Positions 31,527-40,477 of a DNA stretch of 64,000 nt are shown here, piece after piece. How positions within the stretch are numbered: the stretch's first letter is position 1; each line of letters begins with the position of its first letter. The position numbers and the translations under genes are program-made. The notes beneath the pieces are model-generated. The model saw nothing but the letters and a program-made list of their open reading frames with translations. It was not told the origin of the DNA and ran no database searches. The DNA is from Mycobacterium sp. 1164985.4 (GTDB lineage Bacteria > Actinomycetota > Actinomycetes > Mycobacteriales > Mycobacteriaceae), in assembly GCF_001668575.1 (NCBI RefSeq), contig NZ_LZMD01000074.1, positions 62,001 to 126,000 on the forward strand, in the 5' to 3' direction.

Positions 31527-34400
31527 TCACGGCGTCGACGGTTGCGGGATCGGTGCGGTGTCCGCCGTAACCGACCCTCTGCACCCTGTCCTGTTGACGA
31601 TCTTGAACGTGTTCAGCGGCCACCAGAACCACCGCCCCAGCGCGGCGGCGATGGACGGCAGCATGAACGACCGCACGATCAGCGTGTCGACCAACAGACC
31701 GATACCGATCGTGGTGCCCAACTGGCCAACCACGCGCAGGTCGCTCACGATCATCGACAGCATCGTGAAGGCGAACACCAGGCCCGCCGCGGTCACCACC
31801 CGGCCGGTGGCGCCCATCGCGCGGATGATGCCGGTGTTGAGCCCCGCGGGGATCTCCTCCTTGAGCCGCGACACCAACAGCAGGTTGTAGTCCGAGCCGA
31901 CCGCCAGCAGGATCACGATCGACAGCGGGATCACGATCCACTGCACGCCCAGCCCGAGGATGTCCTGCCACAGCAGCACCGACAGCCCGCACGCGGTGCC
32001 CAACGACGCGGCCACGGTGCCGACGATGACCAGCGCGGCCACCACACTTCTGGTGATCAGCAACATGATCGCGAAGATCAGGATCATCGACGCGATCACC
32101 GCGATCAACAGGTCGACCGTGACGCCGTTCTGCATGTCGTTGTACAACGAGGCGGTACCGGCCAGCGACACCTTGGCGTTCTCCAGCGGCGTGCCCTTCA
32201 CCGCGTCCGCGACGGTGTCCCTGATGCCGCCGACGTGCTCGATGCCGTCCACCGACGCCGGGTCGCCTTGGTGGGTGATGATGAACCGCACGGCCTTACC
32301 GTCCGGGGACACGAACATCTTCAGGCCGCGTTCGAAGTCGGGGTTCGTGAACACCTCCGGCGGCAAGTAGAACGAGTCGTCATTCTTGGCCTGGTCGAAG
32401 TACAGGCCCATCTCCGTCGCGCCCTGCGCGAGTTCCTGTGAGTGCGCCTGGATTCCGGCCATCGTGCTGTGTGTCGACAACATGAAGTTGCGCATCGTCT
32501 TCATCGACTCGATGGTCGGCGGCAAGGTCGCCAGCATCTGCGGCATCAGCACATCGAGCTGGTCGAGATCGCCGGTGACCGAGGAGATCTTGTCGGCGAG
32601 CTTGTCGATCCCGTCCAGCGAGTCGAACAGCGACCGCAACGACCAACAGATCGGGATGTCGAAACAGTGCGGTTCCCAGTAGAAGTAGTTGCGGATCGGG
32701 CGGAAGAAGTCATCGAAGTTCGCGATGCTGTCGCGCAATTCGTTGGTCGTGTCCACCATGTCGTGTGTCTTGCCGACCATGTCGTGCGTGGTCGCGACGA
32801 CCTTCTGCATGATGGCGTACATCCGCTCCATGTTGGCGATGGTCCTGCTCAGCTCATCGGCCTGTTCGAGCATCTGAGCGGTGTTGTCGTTCATCACTTT
32901 CGCCGTTTGCAGGGTGCCCGAGTTCTGCATCGCGATCTGGAACGGAATCGAGCTGTGCTCGATCGGCGCGCCGAGCGGGCGCGTGATGGTCTGCACCCGT
33001 TCGACACCGCGCGTGTGGAAGACGCTCTTGGCGACCCGGTCGATGATCAGCATGTCGGCCGGATTGCGCAGATCGTGATCGGCTTCGAGCATCAACAGCT
33101 CGGGATTCATCCTCGCCTTGGAGAAGTGCCGCTGCGCGGCGGCCATCGACACGTTCGCCGGCATGTCGGCGGGAGTGAACTTGTCGTCGTTGTACTGCGG
33201 GATGTAGGTCAGGAGGCTTACGAAGCCGATGATCGCGACCAGGGAGGTCGCCACGATGATCGGCTTGGGCCAACGGACCACTGCCGTACCGACTTTGCGC
33301 CACCCGCGCGTGGACAGCTCCCGTTTCGGATCGAGCAACCCGAAGCGGGAGGCGACGACCAGCACGGCGGGCGCGAGGGTCAGCGCGGCCGCGACGATCG
33401 CAAGCATCGCCAGCGCGCACGGCAACCCCATCGTGTGGAAGTACGGCAGTGTGGTGAACGACAGGCACATACAGGCGCCGGCGATCGTCAGTCCCGAGCC
33501 CAGAATGACGTGGGAGACACCGTGATACGCGGTGTAGAACGCCTCCTCGCGATGCTGGCCGGTCGCACGCGCTTCGTGGTAGCGGCCCAGGAGGAAGATC
33601 ACGTAGTCGGTGCCCGCCGCGATCGACAGCATCGTGACCATGCTGACCGCGTACGGGGTGAGGCCGATGATGTTCAGGTTGCCTGCGGTCGCGGTGATGC
33701 CCTGGGCGGCGAACAGTTCGACACCGACGATCAGCAGCGCGATGATCGTAGTGACGATCGACCGGTAGACGATCAGCAGCATCACCAGGATCACCGCGAT
33801 CGACACCAGCGCCATCACCGCCATGCTCTTGTGCCCGGCGACGCTGGTGTCGGCGTTGAGCACGGTATTGCCCGCGACGTAGGCCTTCACGCCCGGTGGT
33901 GGCGACACCGAGCTGACGATGTCGCGCACCGCGGCCACGGATTCGTGGCTCGGCGTGGTGCCCTGGGCGCCGACGAGGAAGACCTGAACGTAGGCGGACT
34001 TGCCGTCGGGACTCTGGGAACCCGCCGCGGTCAGCGGATCGCTCCAGAAGTCTTGGGCGAACTGCACGTGCTCGTGGTCGGCCTTCAGTTTGGCGACGAT
34101 CTGGTTGTAGAACTCGTGCGCGTCGTCGCCGAGCTTGTCCTGGCCTTCGAGGACGACCATCGCTGTGGAGTCGGAGTCGAACTCCTTGAACACCGCGCCG
34201 ATGTTCATCATCGAGGAGTAGGCCTGCGAGTTCGCCGGCGCCAGCGACACCGCGTGCTCGTCAGCCACCGCATCCAGCGACGGAGACAGCATGCCCAGCC
34301 CCACCGCGATCGCGATCCAGATCAGGATGATGGGGATCGACAGCGTCCGGACGAGGCGGGCGATGACCGACCTTCTGGTCGCGGAATGTCCTGCGCTCAT
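31527..34400 (-). CDS. mmpL: MmpL family RND transporter
   Basis: A 957-residue membrane transporter of the MmpL family (RND superfamily). It has the MmpL pattern: one N-terminal helix (SIPIILIWIAIAVGLGML), a periplasmic loop to about residue 180, five to six helices (KSMAVMALVSIAVILVMLLI onward), a second long loop with coiled-coil-like stretches (NDNTAQMLEQADELSRTIAN, MQKVVATTHDMVGKTHDMV) and a final helix bundle with GSDYNLLLVSRLKEE. Asp-Tyr pairs (TDYVIFLLGRYHEA and SDYNLLL) are the proton-relay type. It exports lipids, siderophores or drugs by proton motive force. Its ATG overlaps the MmpS stop (ATGA). Confidence 0.93.
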   Translation of the reverse strand: MSAGHSATRRSVIARLVRTLSIPIILIWIAIAVGLGMLSPSLDAVADEHAVSLAPANSQAYSSMMNIGAVFKEFDSDSTAMVVLEGQDKLGDDAHEFYNQIVAKLKADHEHVQFAQDFWSDPLTAAGSQSPDGKSAYVQVFLVGAQGTTPSHESVAAVRDIVSSVSPPPGVKAYVAGNTVLNADTSVAGHKSMAVMALVSIAVILVMLLIVYRSIVTTIIALLIVGVELFAAQGITATAGNLNIIGLTPYAVSMVTMLSIAAGTDYVIFLLGRYHEARATGQHREEAFYTAYHGVSHVILGSGLTIAGACMCLSFTTLPYFHTMGLPCALAMLAIVAAALTLAPAVLVVASRFGLLDPKRELSTRGWRKVGTAVVRWPKPIIVATSLVAIIGFVSLLTYIPQYNDDKFTPADMPANVSMAAAQRHFSKARMNPELLMLEADHDLRNPADMLIIDRVAKSVFHTRGVERVQTITRPLGAPIEHSSIPFQIAMQNSGTLQTAKVMNDNTAQMLEQADELSRTIANMERMYAIMQKVVATTHDMVGKTHDMVDTTNELRDSIANFDDFFRPIRNYFYWEPHCFDIPICWSLRSLFDSLDGIDKLADKISSVTGDLDQLDVLMPQMLATLPPTIESMKTMRNFMLSTHSTMAGIQAHSQELAQGATEMGLYFDQAKNDDSFYLPPEVFTNPDFERGLKMFVSPDGKAVRFIITHQGDPASVDGIEHVGGIRDTVADAVKGTPLENAKVSLAGTASLYNDMQNGVTVDLLIAVIASMILIFAIMLLITRSVVAALVIVGTVAASLGTACGLSVLLWQDILGLGVQWIVIPLSIVILLAVGSDYNLLLVSRLKEEIPAGLNTGIIRAMGATGRVVTAAGLVFAFTMLSMIVSDLRVVGQLGTTIGIGLLVDTLIVRSFMLPSIAAALGRWFWWPLNTFKIVNRTGCRGSVTADTAPIPQPSTP

Positions 34401-34834
34401 ACGGATTTCACCAGACAGTAGACGAAGGGTTGGTACTCGTCGGTGCTGCGGTCGTCTCGCACTTGACCGTCGACGACCACCCGGCAGCGCAAACCTTCGA
34501 CGCCGCTGTCGCCCTGGGCGACGATGTTGGCCGACATCGACGGCAACGTGGTGACGATCGTGAAGGACCACGGCAGCGCGGCGGCGTCGATGCGATGGGG
34601 TTGTCCGTTCTCGTCGAGGTAGTCGACGTCGACGGTTCCGCCGCCCGTGCCTGTCACCTCATAGGTGATGTGCTTGGGATTGAACGGATCGGTGATACCG
34701 GAGTTCGGGTCCGCGACCGCGGCCGTATCCGGTGATCCGAGCGTGTCGCGGATACGGACGATCGCGTAGGCGCCGACCGCGACCACCACCACCAGCAGTA
34801 GCGGCATCCAGAACTTCTTGAAGACCCGGAACAC
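34397..34834 (-). CDS. mmpS: MmpS family accessory protein
   Basis: A 145-residue MmpS protein: a short cytosolic start (VFRVFKKFW), one membrane helix (MPLLLVVVVAVGAYAIV) and a periplasmic beta domain with FNPKHITYEVTGTGGGTVDV, ALPWSFTI, NIVAQGDS and the C-terminal YCLVKSV. MmpS4 and MmpS5 share these segments, so an MmpS4/5-like partner of the MmpL is likely. The GTG at 34834 follows GGAGGGTCAG; the open frame beyond is promoter DNA. First gene of the mmpS-mmpL-tetR operon. Confidence 0.92.
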   Translation of the reverse strand: MFRVFKKFWMPLLLVVVVAVGAYAIVRIRDTLGSPDTAAVADPNSGITDPFNPKHITYEVTGTGGGTVDVDYLDENGQPHRIDAAALPWSFTIVTTLPSMSANIVAQGDSGVEGLRCRVVVDGQVRDDRSTDEYQPFVYCLVKSV

Positions 34835-34870
34835 CTGACCCTCCTGACCCGACCGTTCCGGCACGCTGAA

Positions 34871-34886
34871 CGGAACTCGAGTTCCG
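34871..34886. promoter_or_regulatory. Perfect 16-bp palindrome in the mmpS promoter
   Basis: CGGAACTCGAGTTCCG lies 37-52 bases upstream of the mmpS start, just downstream (minus strand) of a possible -10 (TACAGT at about 34904-34909). It has the shape of a TetR operator and the operon encodes a TetR. The divergent cutinase remnant shares the region. Confidence 0.6.
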
Positions 34887-35055
34887 CCTGCGTGCTGGCG
34901 AGAACTGTACCGCACCGCCGGCGATCGATCTCTGGACGATCCCGACCTTCTCGGCGCGATGCCGATTTTCGGCGTTCGGTATTAGTTGGGTACGCGGGCC
35001 CGGTCCGCTGGAGTCGCCGCCGACCGCGGAAGAAACCAGTTGATAGGCGGTCGAA

Positions 35056-35298
35056 ATGAAGTTGCTTCACTTGTTCCGTGCAGTTGCTCCAATTGCGTTG
35101 GCATTGGCGGGTTCTCCCGTCGTTGCGACACCCGCATCCGCCGCGCAGTGTGCCGATGTCCAGGTGGTGTTCGCCCGCGGCACGTTCGAGGCGCCCGGCG
35201 TCGGTGCCACCGGTCAGGGATTCGTGGACGCATTGTTCGCCAAGGAACCGGACTGGTCGATCGACGTGTACGCGGTGAATTACCCTGCTTCACTTGAT
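35056..35298 (+). pseudogene. Cutinase-family gene fragment
   Basis: The first 81 codons are a normal mycobacterial cutinase-like (Culp) N-terminus: signal peptide MKLLHLFRAVAPIALALAGS ending ATPASAA, then CADVQVVFARGTFEAPGVG and VYAVNYPASLD. From about 35299 the similarity stops, and the frame (open to 35502) runs antisense through the thioesterase gene. The GYSQG nucleophile Ser, the Asp and the His are absent, so no active esterase can be made. This looks like a deletion or rearrangement joining the 5' cutinase piece to the 3' side of the thioesterase gene. Confidence 0.8.
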
Positions 35299-35332
35299 CT
35301 ACCGGCGCCCCGCCGATCACCGTCGAGTCCCG

Positions 35333-36211
35333 TTACGCCGGAAAGACATTGGACCTTGCGGTGGCCCTGCCGAAATAGAGTTCCTGGGTCGCGAGGCACA
35401 CCAGCTGTCCGGCCCGGTTGTACATCGTCGATGTGGTCAGCCCGCGCCCCGCGATGCCGCTCGGCGAAAACTGGTCGGACAACACCCAATCCGACAGGTT
35501 GACCGAGCGGTGGAACCACAGCGCGTGGTCGATCAGCGCGTTGAAGGTGCCGATCGGGGTGGCGCCACGCATGGCGAGCGCGGTTTCGACCATGGTGGTG
35601 CCGGACAGATAGGCCAGCAAGCAACTGTGGAGAACCTCGTCATTGCCGACAGGCTCGCTCGGCCGCCACCACATGCGCAGCCGCGGTGACGGTTCGCCGG
35701 CCTCGAGCGCCAACCGCGGAGGCGCGTCGACGTAACGCAGGTCGAACGGTTGCGGTCGGACCCAGAAGCCATCGTGCTCACCGGCGAACTCGGCCAGTTG
35801 TTCCTGCACCGACGGCAGCGAGTCCGGTTCGGGCACATCGGGAATCGGCTGCTGATAGTCGAGCGACTCGACCGCAGCGCTCAGCGACACCAGCGCCTCG
35901 AGCAGGATCTGGTCGTCCTGGCGGGCCGTGACCTGGCGGGTCGACAGCGTTCCGCCGTCGCGGGCCACGTCGACGTGGAGGTCGACCGGATAGCGGGCGT
36001 CGCCCGCGCGGACGTAGTAGACGTGCGCGCTGTGCGGCAGGCGGTCCGGGGCCGTCCTGCTCGCCGCCATCAGGGCCTGGCCGGCGATGTGGCCACCGAC
36101 GATGTGGTGCGCGGGGTTGTCGAGTTGCGTCGCAACGAAGTGCCGGTCGCCCCGTCGGTCCACGTCGAGCGTGGTGATGATGTCGGCGAGGGTCGGGGCG
36201 CGGTAAGTCAC
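35333..36211 (-). CDS. tesB: Acyl-CoA thioesterase II
   Basis: A 292-residue double-hotdog thioesterase. The N-terminal hotdog holds HIVGGHIAGQALMAASRT and HSAHVYYVRAGDARYPVDLHV; the C-terminal hotdog holds NALIDHALWFHRSVNLSDWVLSDQFSPSGIAGRGL, with the expected catalytic Asp (LIDHALWFH), Ser/Thr and Gln neighbours. It hydrolyses acyl-CoA thioesters of medium to long chains. Its 3' end abuts the cutinase fragment on the other strand. It is probably its own unit; a GATTT-type hairpin lies just upstream of its start. Confidence 0.9.
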   Translation of the reverse strand: MTYRAPTLADIITTLDVDRRGDRHFVATQLDNPAHHIVGGHIAGQALMAASRTAPDRLPHSAHVYYVRAGDARYPVDLHVDVARDGGTLSTRQVTARQDDQILLEALVSLSAAVESLDYQQPIPDVPEPDSLPSVQEQLAEFAGEHDGFWVRPQPFDLRYVDAPPRLALEAGEPSPRLRMWWRPSEPVGNDEVLHSCLLAYLSGTTMVETALAMRGATPIGTFNALIDHALWFHRSVNLSDWVLSDQFSPSGIAGRGLTTSTMYNRAGQLVCLATQELYFGRATARSNVFPA

Positions 36212-36230
36212 CTCGGCATCATGCCAGTGC

Positions 36231-36279
36231 GATTTGTGTGCGCTTCGTTGCGCTCAGCGCGACAAACTGCACACAAATC
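36231..36279. terminator. GATTT-family hairpin
   Basis: Perfect 11-bp arms GATTTGTGTGC (36231-36241) and GCACACAAATC (36269-36279); the loop contains GCGCT/AGCGC. It sits between the divergent thioesterase and MarR genes, so here it is not at a gene end, which argues against a pure terminator role. Confidence 0.5.
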
Positions 36280-36337
36280 ACCGCTCGGTGAGGATCACGT
36301 CGTCGTCGGCGACGGTAAAGCGATTTCCGCACAGAAA

Positions 36338-36360
36338 TATGTATGTGCTATGCATACTTA
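36338..36360. promoter_or_regulatory. MarR-type operator at the marR start
   Basis: A 23-bp near-palindrome of the form TATGTATG-N7-CATACTTA (one mismatch per arm) directly precedes the GTG at 36361. An AT-rich dyad of this kind is typical for MarR self-repression and here would block transcription or initiation of the marR-MFS operon. Confidence 0.55.
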
Positions 36361-36825
36361 GTGCCGCCGTCACGATACGACCAACTCGACGAACTGCTGA
36401 CCCGCATCGCGGTCGCGCGGCAGCGGCCGGGTTGGCGTGACCGTCTTCTCGACGGCACGGGCCCCGTGACCAGCGCTTCGACGTTACGAGTCCTGCGCGC
36501 CATCGAGCAGTGCCAGCAGCACTCCGGCGGGGCCTCCATCCGCGATGTCGCCGACTTCCTGGCCGTCGACCACTCCACCGCGAGCCGGGCGGTGGCCGCC
36601 GTCGTCACCGCGGGCCTGGTGACCAAGACCTTCGCAGCCGACGATCAGCGGCGGTGCATGCTGGTGCTCACCGAGGCCGGGCGGCAGGCGTCGCAGACGG
36701 TGACCGACCGGCGCCGCGAACTGGTCGCCGAGATGATCGCCGACTGGCCCGACACCAAGGTCGACACCCTCGTCGACCTGCTCGATCGGCTGACCGAACG
36801 ATTCGAATGGGCGGCCGCCCGATGA
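36361..36825 (+). CDS. MarR family transcriptional regulator
   Basis: A 154-residue winged-helix regulator. The DNA-binding part is GGASIRDVADFLAVDHSTASRAVAAVVTAGLVTKTFAADDQRRCMLVLTEAG, the typical recognition helix plus wing. The GTG at 36361 was taken as start because the palindrome ends just before it; an ATG at 36343 would add 6 residues read from operator DNA. Neither has a clear ribosome site. It overlaps the MFS gene as ATGA, so it should control export by that transporter. Confidence 0.8.
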   Translation: MPPSRYDQLDELLTRIAVARQRPGWRDRLLDGTGPVTSASTLRVLRAIEQCQQHSGGASIRDVADFLAVDHSTASRAVAAVVTAGLVTKTFAADDQRRCMLVLTEAGRQASQTVTDRRRELVAEMIADWPDTKVDTLVDLLDRLTERFEWAAAR

Positions 36826-38072
36826 CCGCCGAAGCCACCGCCCCACCCCAGGCCCGCGGCGCGCTCGGGTTGATCTTCGACCCTGTCTTCGGCGCGTTGT
36901 TCTGGGGCAAGATCTTCTCGGTCGTGGCGGTTTGGACGCACGGCATCGTCGCGGCGATCGTGATGTTCGACGCGACGCACTCGGCACTGATGGTCGGGTT
37001 GGTCGGCGTCGTACAGTTCGCGCCGCAGCTCATCCTCAGCCCGACGAGCGGCAAATGGGCCGACACCGGCAACCCGGCCCGCCAGATCCTGCTCGGTCGC
37101 GCGCTGTGTGTGGCGGGCTCCGGATTCACCGCGGTGTGGCTGCTCGCCGAACCCGCCCAACACGACATCTCGTCGGCCGTCCCCGTGCTCCTCGGCACGC
37201 TGCTCGTCGGATTCGGTTTCGTGGTCGGCGGACCCGCAATGCAGTCGATCGTGCCGAACCTCATCCGCGACGGTGAGCTGTCGACGGCCATGGCGCTCAA
37301 CAGCTTTCCGATGACAATCGGGCGCATCATCGGGCCGGCGGCGGGCGCGTACATCGCCGCGCACGTGGGCGCCGGGGTCGCGTTCGGGGTGAGCGCGGGA
37401 CTACATCTGATCTTCGCGTTCTTCCTGCTCGCCGTGCGCTTCCCCGCACCACCGACAAGGCATGCCGACACGGATTACCGCGTGCGCGTGGCGATCAAGT
37501 ACGTGTGGCGGGATCGGCCCCTGTTCCTGGCCCTGCTGGCGGTGACGACCGTCGGCTTGGCGTCGGATTCCTCGATCACCCTGACGCCCTCGCTGGCCCA
37601 CGAACTCGGCGGCGGTGCCAGCCTCGTCGGGACCCTTTCCGCCGTCTTCGGCGTCGGCGCGGCCGTCGGCATGGCGACGCTCGCCCTGCTGCGCGGGCGC
37701 ATCGCGTCGCAGAACGTGTCGGCGATCGGACTGGCAGGGCTGGGGCTCGGGTGCGCGGCGCTCGCCGCCGCGCCGGCCCCCGCGGTGGCCATCGTCGGAT
37801 TCGTCCTCGCCGGCCTCGGCTTCGGCTGGGCGATGACCGGGCTCAGCACCGTCGTGCAGGAACGGGCCCCCGAACCGCTGCGCGGCCGCATCATGGCGCT
37901 CTGGCTGGTCGGCTTCCTCGGGTCACGCCCCATCGCCGCGGCGCTGCTCGGGGGCACCGCCGATGTATTCAACGTGCAGGCGGCCTTCGCGGTGGCGATG
38001 GTGTTCTGCGCGACGGCCGCGCTGTGGTGCCGGCCGGCCAAGCTCGCAGGTCCGTTACCGGCGCACGTCTGA
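36822..38072 (+). CDS. MFS transporter (exporter)
   Basis: A 416-residue major facilitator with about 12 predicted membrane segments, e.g. IFSVVAVWTHGIVAAIVMF, LMVGLVGVVQFAPQLILS and VPVLLGTLLVGFGFVVGG. The loop GKWADTGNPARQILLGRA after helix 2 corresponds to the MFS motif A region. The group resembles the drug/siderophore exporter branch (EntS-like). It is translationally coupled to the upstream MarR gene, a usual pair for inducible efflux. Substrate is unknown. Confidence 0.88.
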   Translation: MTAEATAPPQARGALGLIFDPVFGALFWGKIFSVVAVWTHGIVAAIVMFDATHSALMVGLVGVVQFAPQLILSPTSGKWADTGNPARQILLGRALCVAGSGFTAVWLLAEPAQHDISSAVPVLLGTLLVGFGFVVGGPAMQSIVPNLIRDGELSTAMALNSFPMTIGRIIGPAAGAYIAAHVGAGVAFGVSAGLHLIFAFFLLAVRFPAPPTRHADTDYRVRVAIKYVWRDRPLFLALLAVTTVGLASDSSITLTPSLAHELGGGASLVGTLSAVFGVGAAVGMATLALLRGRIASQNVSAIGLAGLGLGCAALAAAPAPAVAIVGFVLAGLGFGWAMTGLSTVVQERAPEPLRGRIMALWLVGFLGSRPIAAALLGGTADVFNVQAAFAVAMVFCATAALWCRPAKLAGPLPAHV

Positions 38073-38083
38073 CCGGCCGGCAG

Positions 38084-38923
38084 TCAGGCGCTTTCGGCGG
38101 CCTTACGCGCGCGCTCGGTCATCGAGGCGACCACTCCCCCGTCGTTGAGGATGTCGGTACCGGTGAGATAGCCCGCCTTCGGACTCGCGCAGAACGCGAA
38201 CAGCTCGGCCATCTCCTGCGGTGTGCCCCACCGCGGCACGGCGGCGTCGGCGACCATCGCCCCGGCGCCTGCCTGCTCCTCGAGCCTGCCCATCTCTGTG
38301 TCGACGGATCCCGGCGAGACCGAGACGATGCGCAGACCCTTGGCGTTGAACCGTTCGGCCTGCGACGAGCTGTACCACCGGACGAAGCTCTTGCTGACCG
38401 CGTAGGCGATGCCCGAACGCGCCTCCGGCCCCGCGATGTCGCAGGCGGCCAACATCAGCGTCATGAATGCGGCCTGGTCTGTGAACGCCTGCGGGAACTG
38501 GCTTTTCGGGAGCAACTCGTCGGGCAGCAGGTGGGCGGCCATCGATGCGACGTTCACGATCGCCGCGCCCTCGGCCGCCGCCTCGAAGAACGCCTCGTTG
38601 ACGTTGAGCGTGCCGATCGCGTTGGTACGCATGACGTATTCGGCGTCACCCATGCTGGGGCTCACGCCTGCGGTGTGGATGACCGACGCGATCGTTCCGA
38701 GGCCGTCCGCGGTTTCGAAGAGCCGGTCGACCGCCGCGCGCTCGGTCACATCGCCGTGCACGACGGTGGGTGTGATGCCCTCGCCGGCCAGCGCGGCGGC
38801 CGCGGTGTCGAGCCGGTCCTTCCGGACATCGCACAGGACGAGGGCGTGGTCACGTCCGACGATGCGGGCCGTCGCCTCACCCATGCCGCCCGCACCGCCC
38901 GTGATGATCGACACTCGACTCAT
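38084..38923 (-). CDS. SDR family oxidoreductase
   Basis: A 279-residue SDR with TGGAGGMGEATAR, CDVR after beta-2 (acidic, NAD-type), HTAGV in place of NNAG, catalytic Ser in VASMAAH, YAVSK and a late extension between beta-5 and the active Tyr (LPDELLPKSQFPQAFTDQAAF) that enlarges the substrate pocket. Such extended pockets are seen in hydroxysteroid-type dehydrogenases; the substrate is not known. The gene converges on the MFS gene with 11 bases between. Confidence 0.86.
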   Translation of the reverse strand: MSRVSIITGGAGGMGEATARIVGRDHALVLCDVRKDRLDTAAAALAGEGITPTVVHGDVTERAAVDRLFETADGLGTIASVIHTAGVSPSMGDAEYVMRTNAIGTLNVNEAFFEAAAEGAAIVNVASMAAHLLPDELLPKSQFPQAFTDQAAFMTLMLAACDIAGPEARSGIAYAVSKSFVRWYSSSQAERFNAKGLRIVSVSPGSVDTEMGRLEEQAGAGAMVADAAVPRWGTPQEMAELFAFCASPKAGYLTGTDILNDGGVVASMTERARKAAESA

Positions 38924-38975
38924 ACGGGGACGGTATACCGAAAGCGCGACGGGATGGCCGACGGGTACGGGTCTT

Positions 38976-40334
38976 CTAGACGCCGACCGCGCGTTCCAGG
39001 TCCTTGAGCGACGTCTCGAGATGGCCGAGCAGGCGTTGCAGCGACGGCACGCTGCGGCGGTCGCCGACCAATCCGAAGTCGAGGCTGTCGGCGTTGTTGG
39101 CCAGCGTGATGTTGAGCGCCTGACCGTCGAGCGGAATAGAGAACGGGTAGTTGCCGTCGAGCCGGGCGCCGCTCCAGTACATCGGCTGCCGCGCGCCCGG
39201 CACGTTCGAGATCACGATGTTGAACGGCGGGGGCGCCGTGGCGACGAAACCCGGCAGCAATCCGAGCGCCAGCCCGCCGACCAGCAACGCCGAGACCGCC
39301 AGCTGCTGCACGCGCGGCAATTCCGCGTACACCTCCTTGTTGTCGCGCATCGATTTCGCGATCGCCTCCAACCGCTGCATCGGGTCCTCGAGGTCGGTGG
39401 CGAGGTTGCACAGGATGGCGCCGACCATGTTCCCTCCGTTGTCGGCGTCCTTCTCGGTACGCAGGTTCACCGGGACCATCGCGACCAGAGGCGTATCCGG
39501 CAGCGCGTTCTCCTCCGCCAGGTACTCCCGCAACGCCCCCGCGCACATCGCTAGGACGACGTCGTTGACGGTCACGCCCGCAGCTCTTTTCACCTTCTGG
39601 ATGCGCTCGAGCGCCCACGACTGCGCGGCGACCCGCCGGGCCCCGCCGATGCGCACATTGAGCATCGTCTTCGGTGCGCGGAACGGGAGAGTGAGTTCCT
39701 GTTCGAGCAGCGCGGCACGGGCCAGCGACAGCGTGGTCGGCGCGACACCGGCGACGGAACCCGCGGCCTCGGTCACCGTGCGCAGTAGTGACGGACGGTC
39801 TTTCGAGCCCGACCTGCGGCGCGGCGGCAGGCTCCACGGCGCCTGAATCGTGGTGTCGCAGGGATCGGTGGAAAGCGTCCGCTGTACCAGCTTCATCGCC
39901 GACACCCCGTCGATCAGAGAATGGTGGAACTTGGTGTAGACCGCGAATCGTCCATCGTCGAGGCCTTCGATCAGGTGCGCCTCCCACAAGGGACGGTGTC
40001 GGTCGAGCAGCGTGCCGTGCAGCCTCGACACCAGCTCCAGGAGTTCGCGCACGCGGCCCGGCGCGGGTAGGGCCGAGCGACGCAGGTGATATTCGAGGTC
40101 GACCTCTTTGTCCGACGACCACACCAGGTTGGTGACCCCACCGAAGAATGCCGGGTGCTTCCGGAACGTCGGCTGCACATCCGTCTGCGCGACGAGGGCG
40201 TCGTAGACCCCGCGCAGGAAGTCGGGTCCGGCGCCCTCCGGAGGCTTGTAGAGCGTCAGACCGCCGACATGCATTGGGTGCTCGCGGGATTCGCCGAGCA
40301 AAAAGATCAGGTCGGTCGGTGATATCGGTTGCAT
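38976..40334 (-). CDS. WS/DGAT (wax ester synthase / diacylglycerol acyltransferase)
   Basis: A 452-residue acyltransferase of the WS/DGAT family, which uses acyl-CoA and an alcohol or diacylglycerol to make storage wax esters or triacylglycerol. The catalytic HHxxxDG is HHSLIDG (H137, H138, D142, G143). Other family blocks are PLWEAHLIEGL before it and NDVVLAMCAGALREYL, PVNLRTEKDADNGGNMVG and NIVISNVPGARQPMYW after it. Length is typical. It lies on the minus strand 52 bases beyond the start of the SDR downstream and 143 bases from the upstream glutamate-synthase-like gene. No regulator is evident. Confidence 0.93.
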   Translation of the reverse strand: MQPISPTDLIFLLGESREHPMHVGGLTLYKPPEGAGPDFLRGVYDALVAQTDVQPTFRKHPAFFGGVTNLVWSSDKEVDLEYHLRRSALPAPGRVRELLELVSRLHGTLLDRHRPLWEAHLIEGLDDGRFAVYTKFHHSLIDGVSAMKLVQRTLSTDPCDTTIQAPWSLPPRRRSGSKDRPSLLRTVTEAAGSVAGVAPTTLSLARAALLEQELTLPFRAPKTMLNVRIGGARRVAAQSWALERIQKVKRAAGVTVNDVVLAMCAGALREYLAEENALPDTPLVAMVPVNLRTEKDADNGGNMVGAILCNLATDLEDPMQRLEAIAKSMRDNKEVYAELPRVQQLAVSALLVGGLALGLLPGFVATAPPPFNIVISNVPGARQPMYWSGARLDGNYPFSIPLDGQALNITLANNADSLDFGLVGDRRSVPSLQRLLGHLETSLKDLERAVGV

Positions 40335-40477
40335 GCAGCCTCCGGCTCCGGTGCTCGAGAATGCTCAGGACTTGTCTGAACATCCCCCTCGGCGCCGTTC
40401 GACAAACGTGTGCGGTGCCCGCCCGCCGTCACGGCGACAACTCCAGCTTCCCACTCGCGGCGCTGCCGCGCGAGGCA

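Noticed and set aside
32442..34421. 659-codon open frame on the plus strand opposite the mmpL gene
   Set aside because: It is Asp/His/Arg/Gly-rich antisense translation of a clear MmpL transporter, a common shadow in GC-rich DNA.
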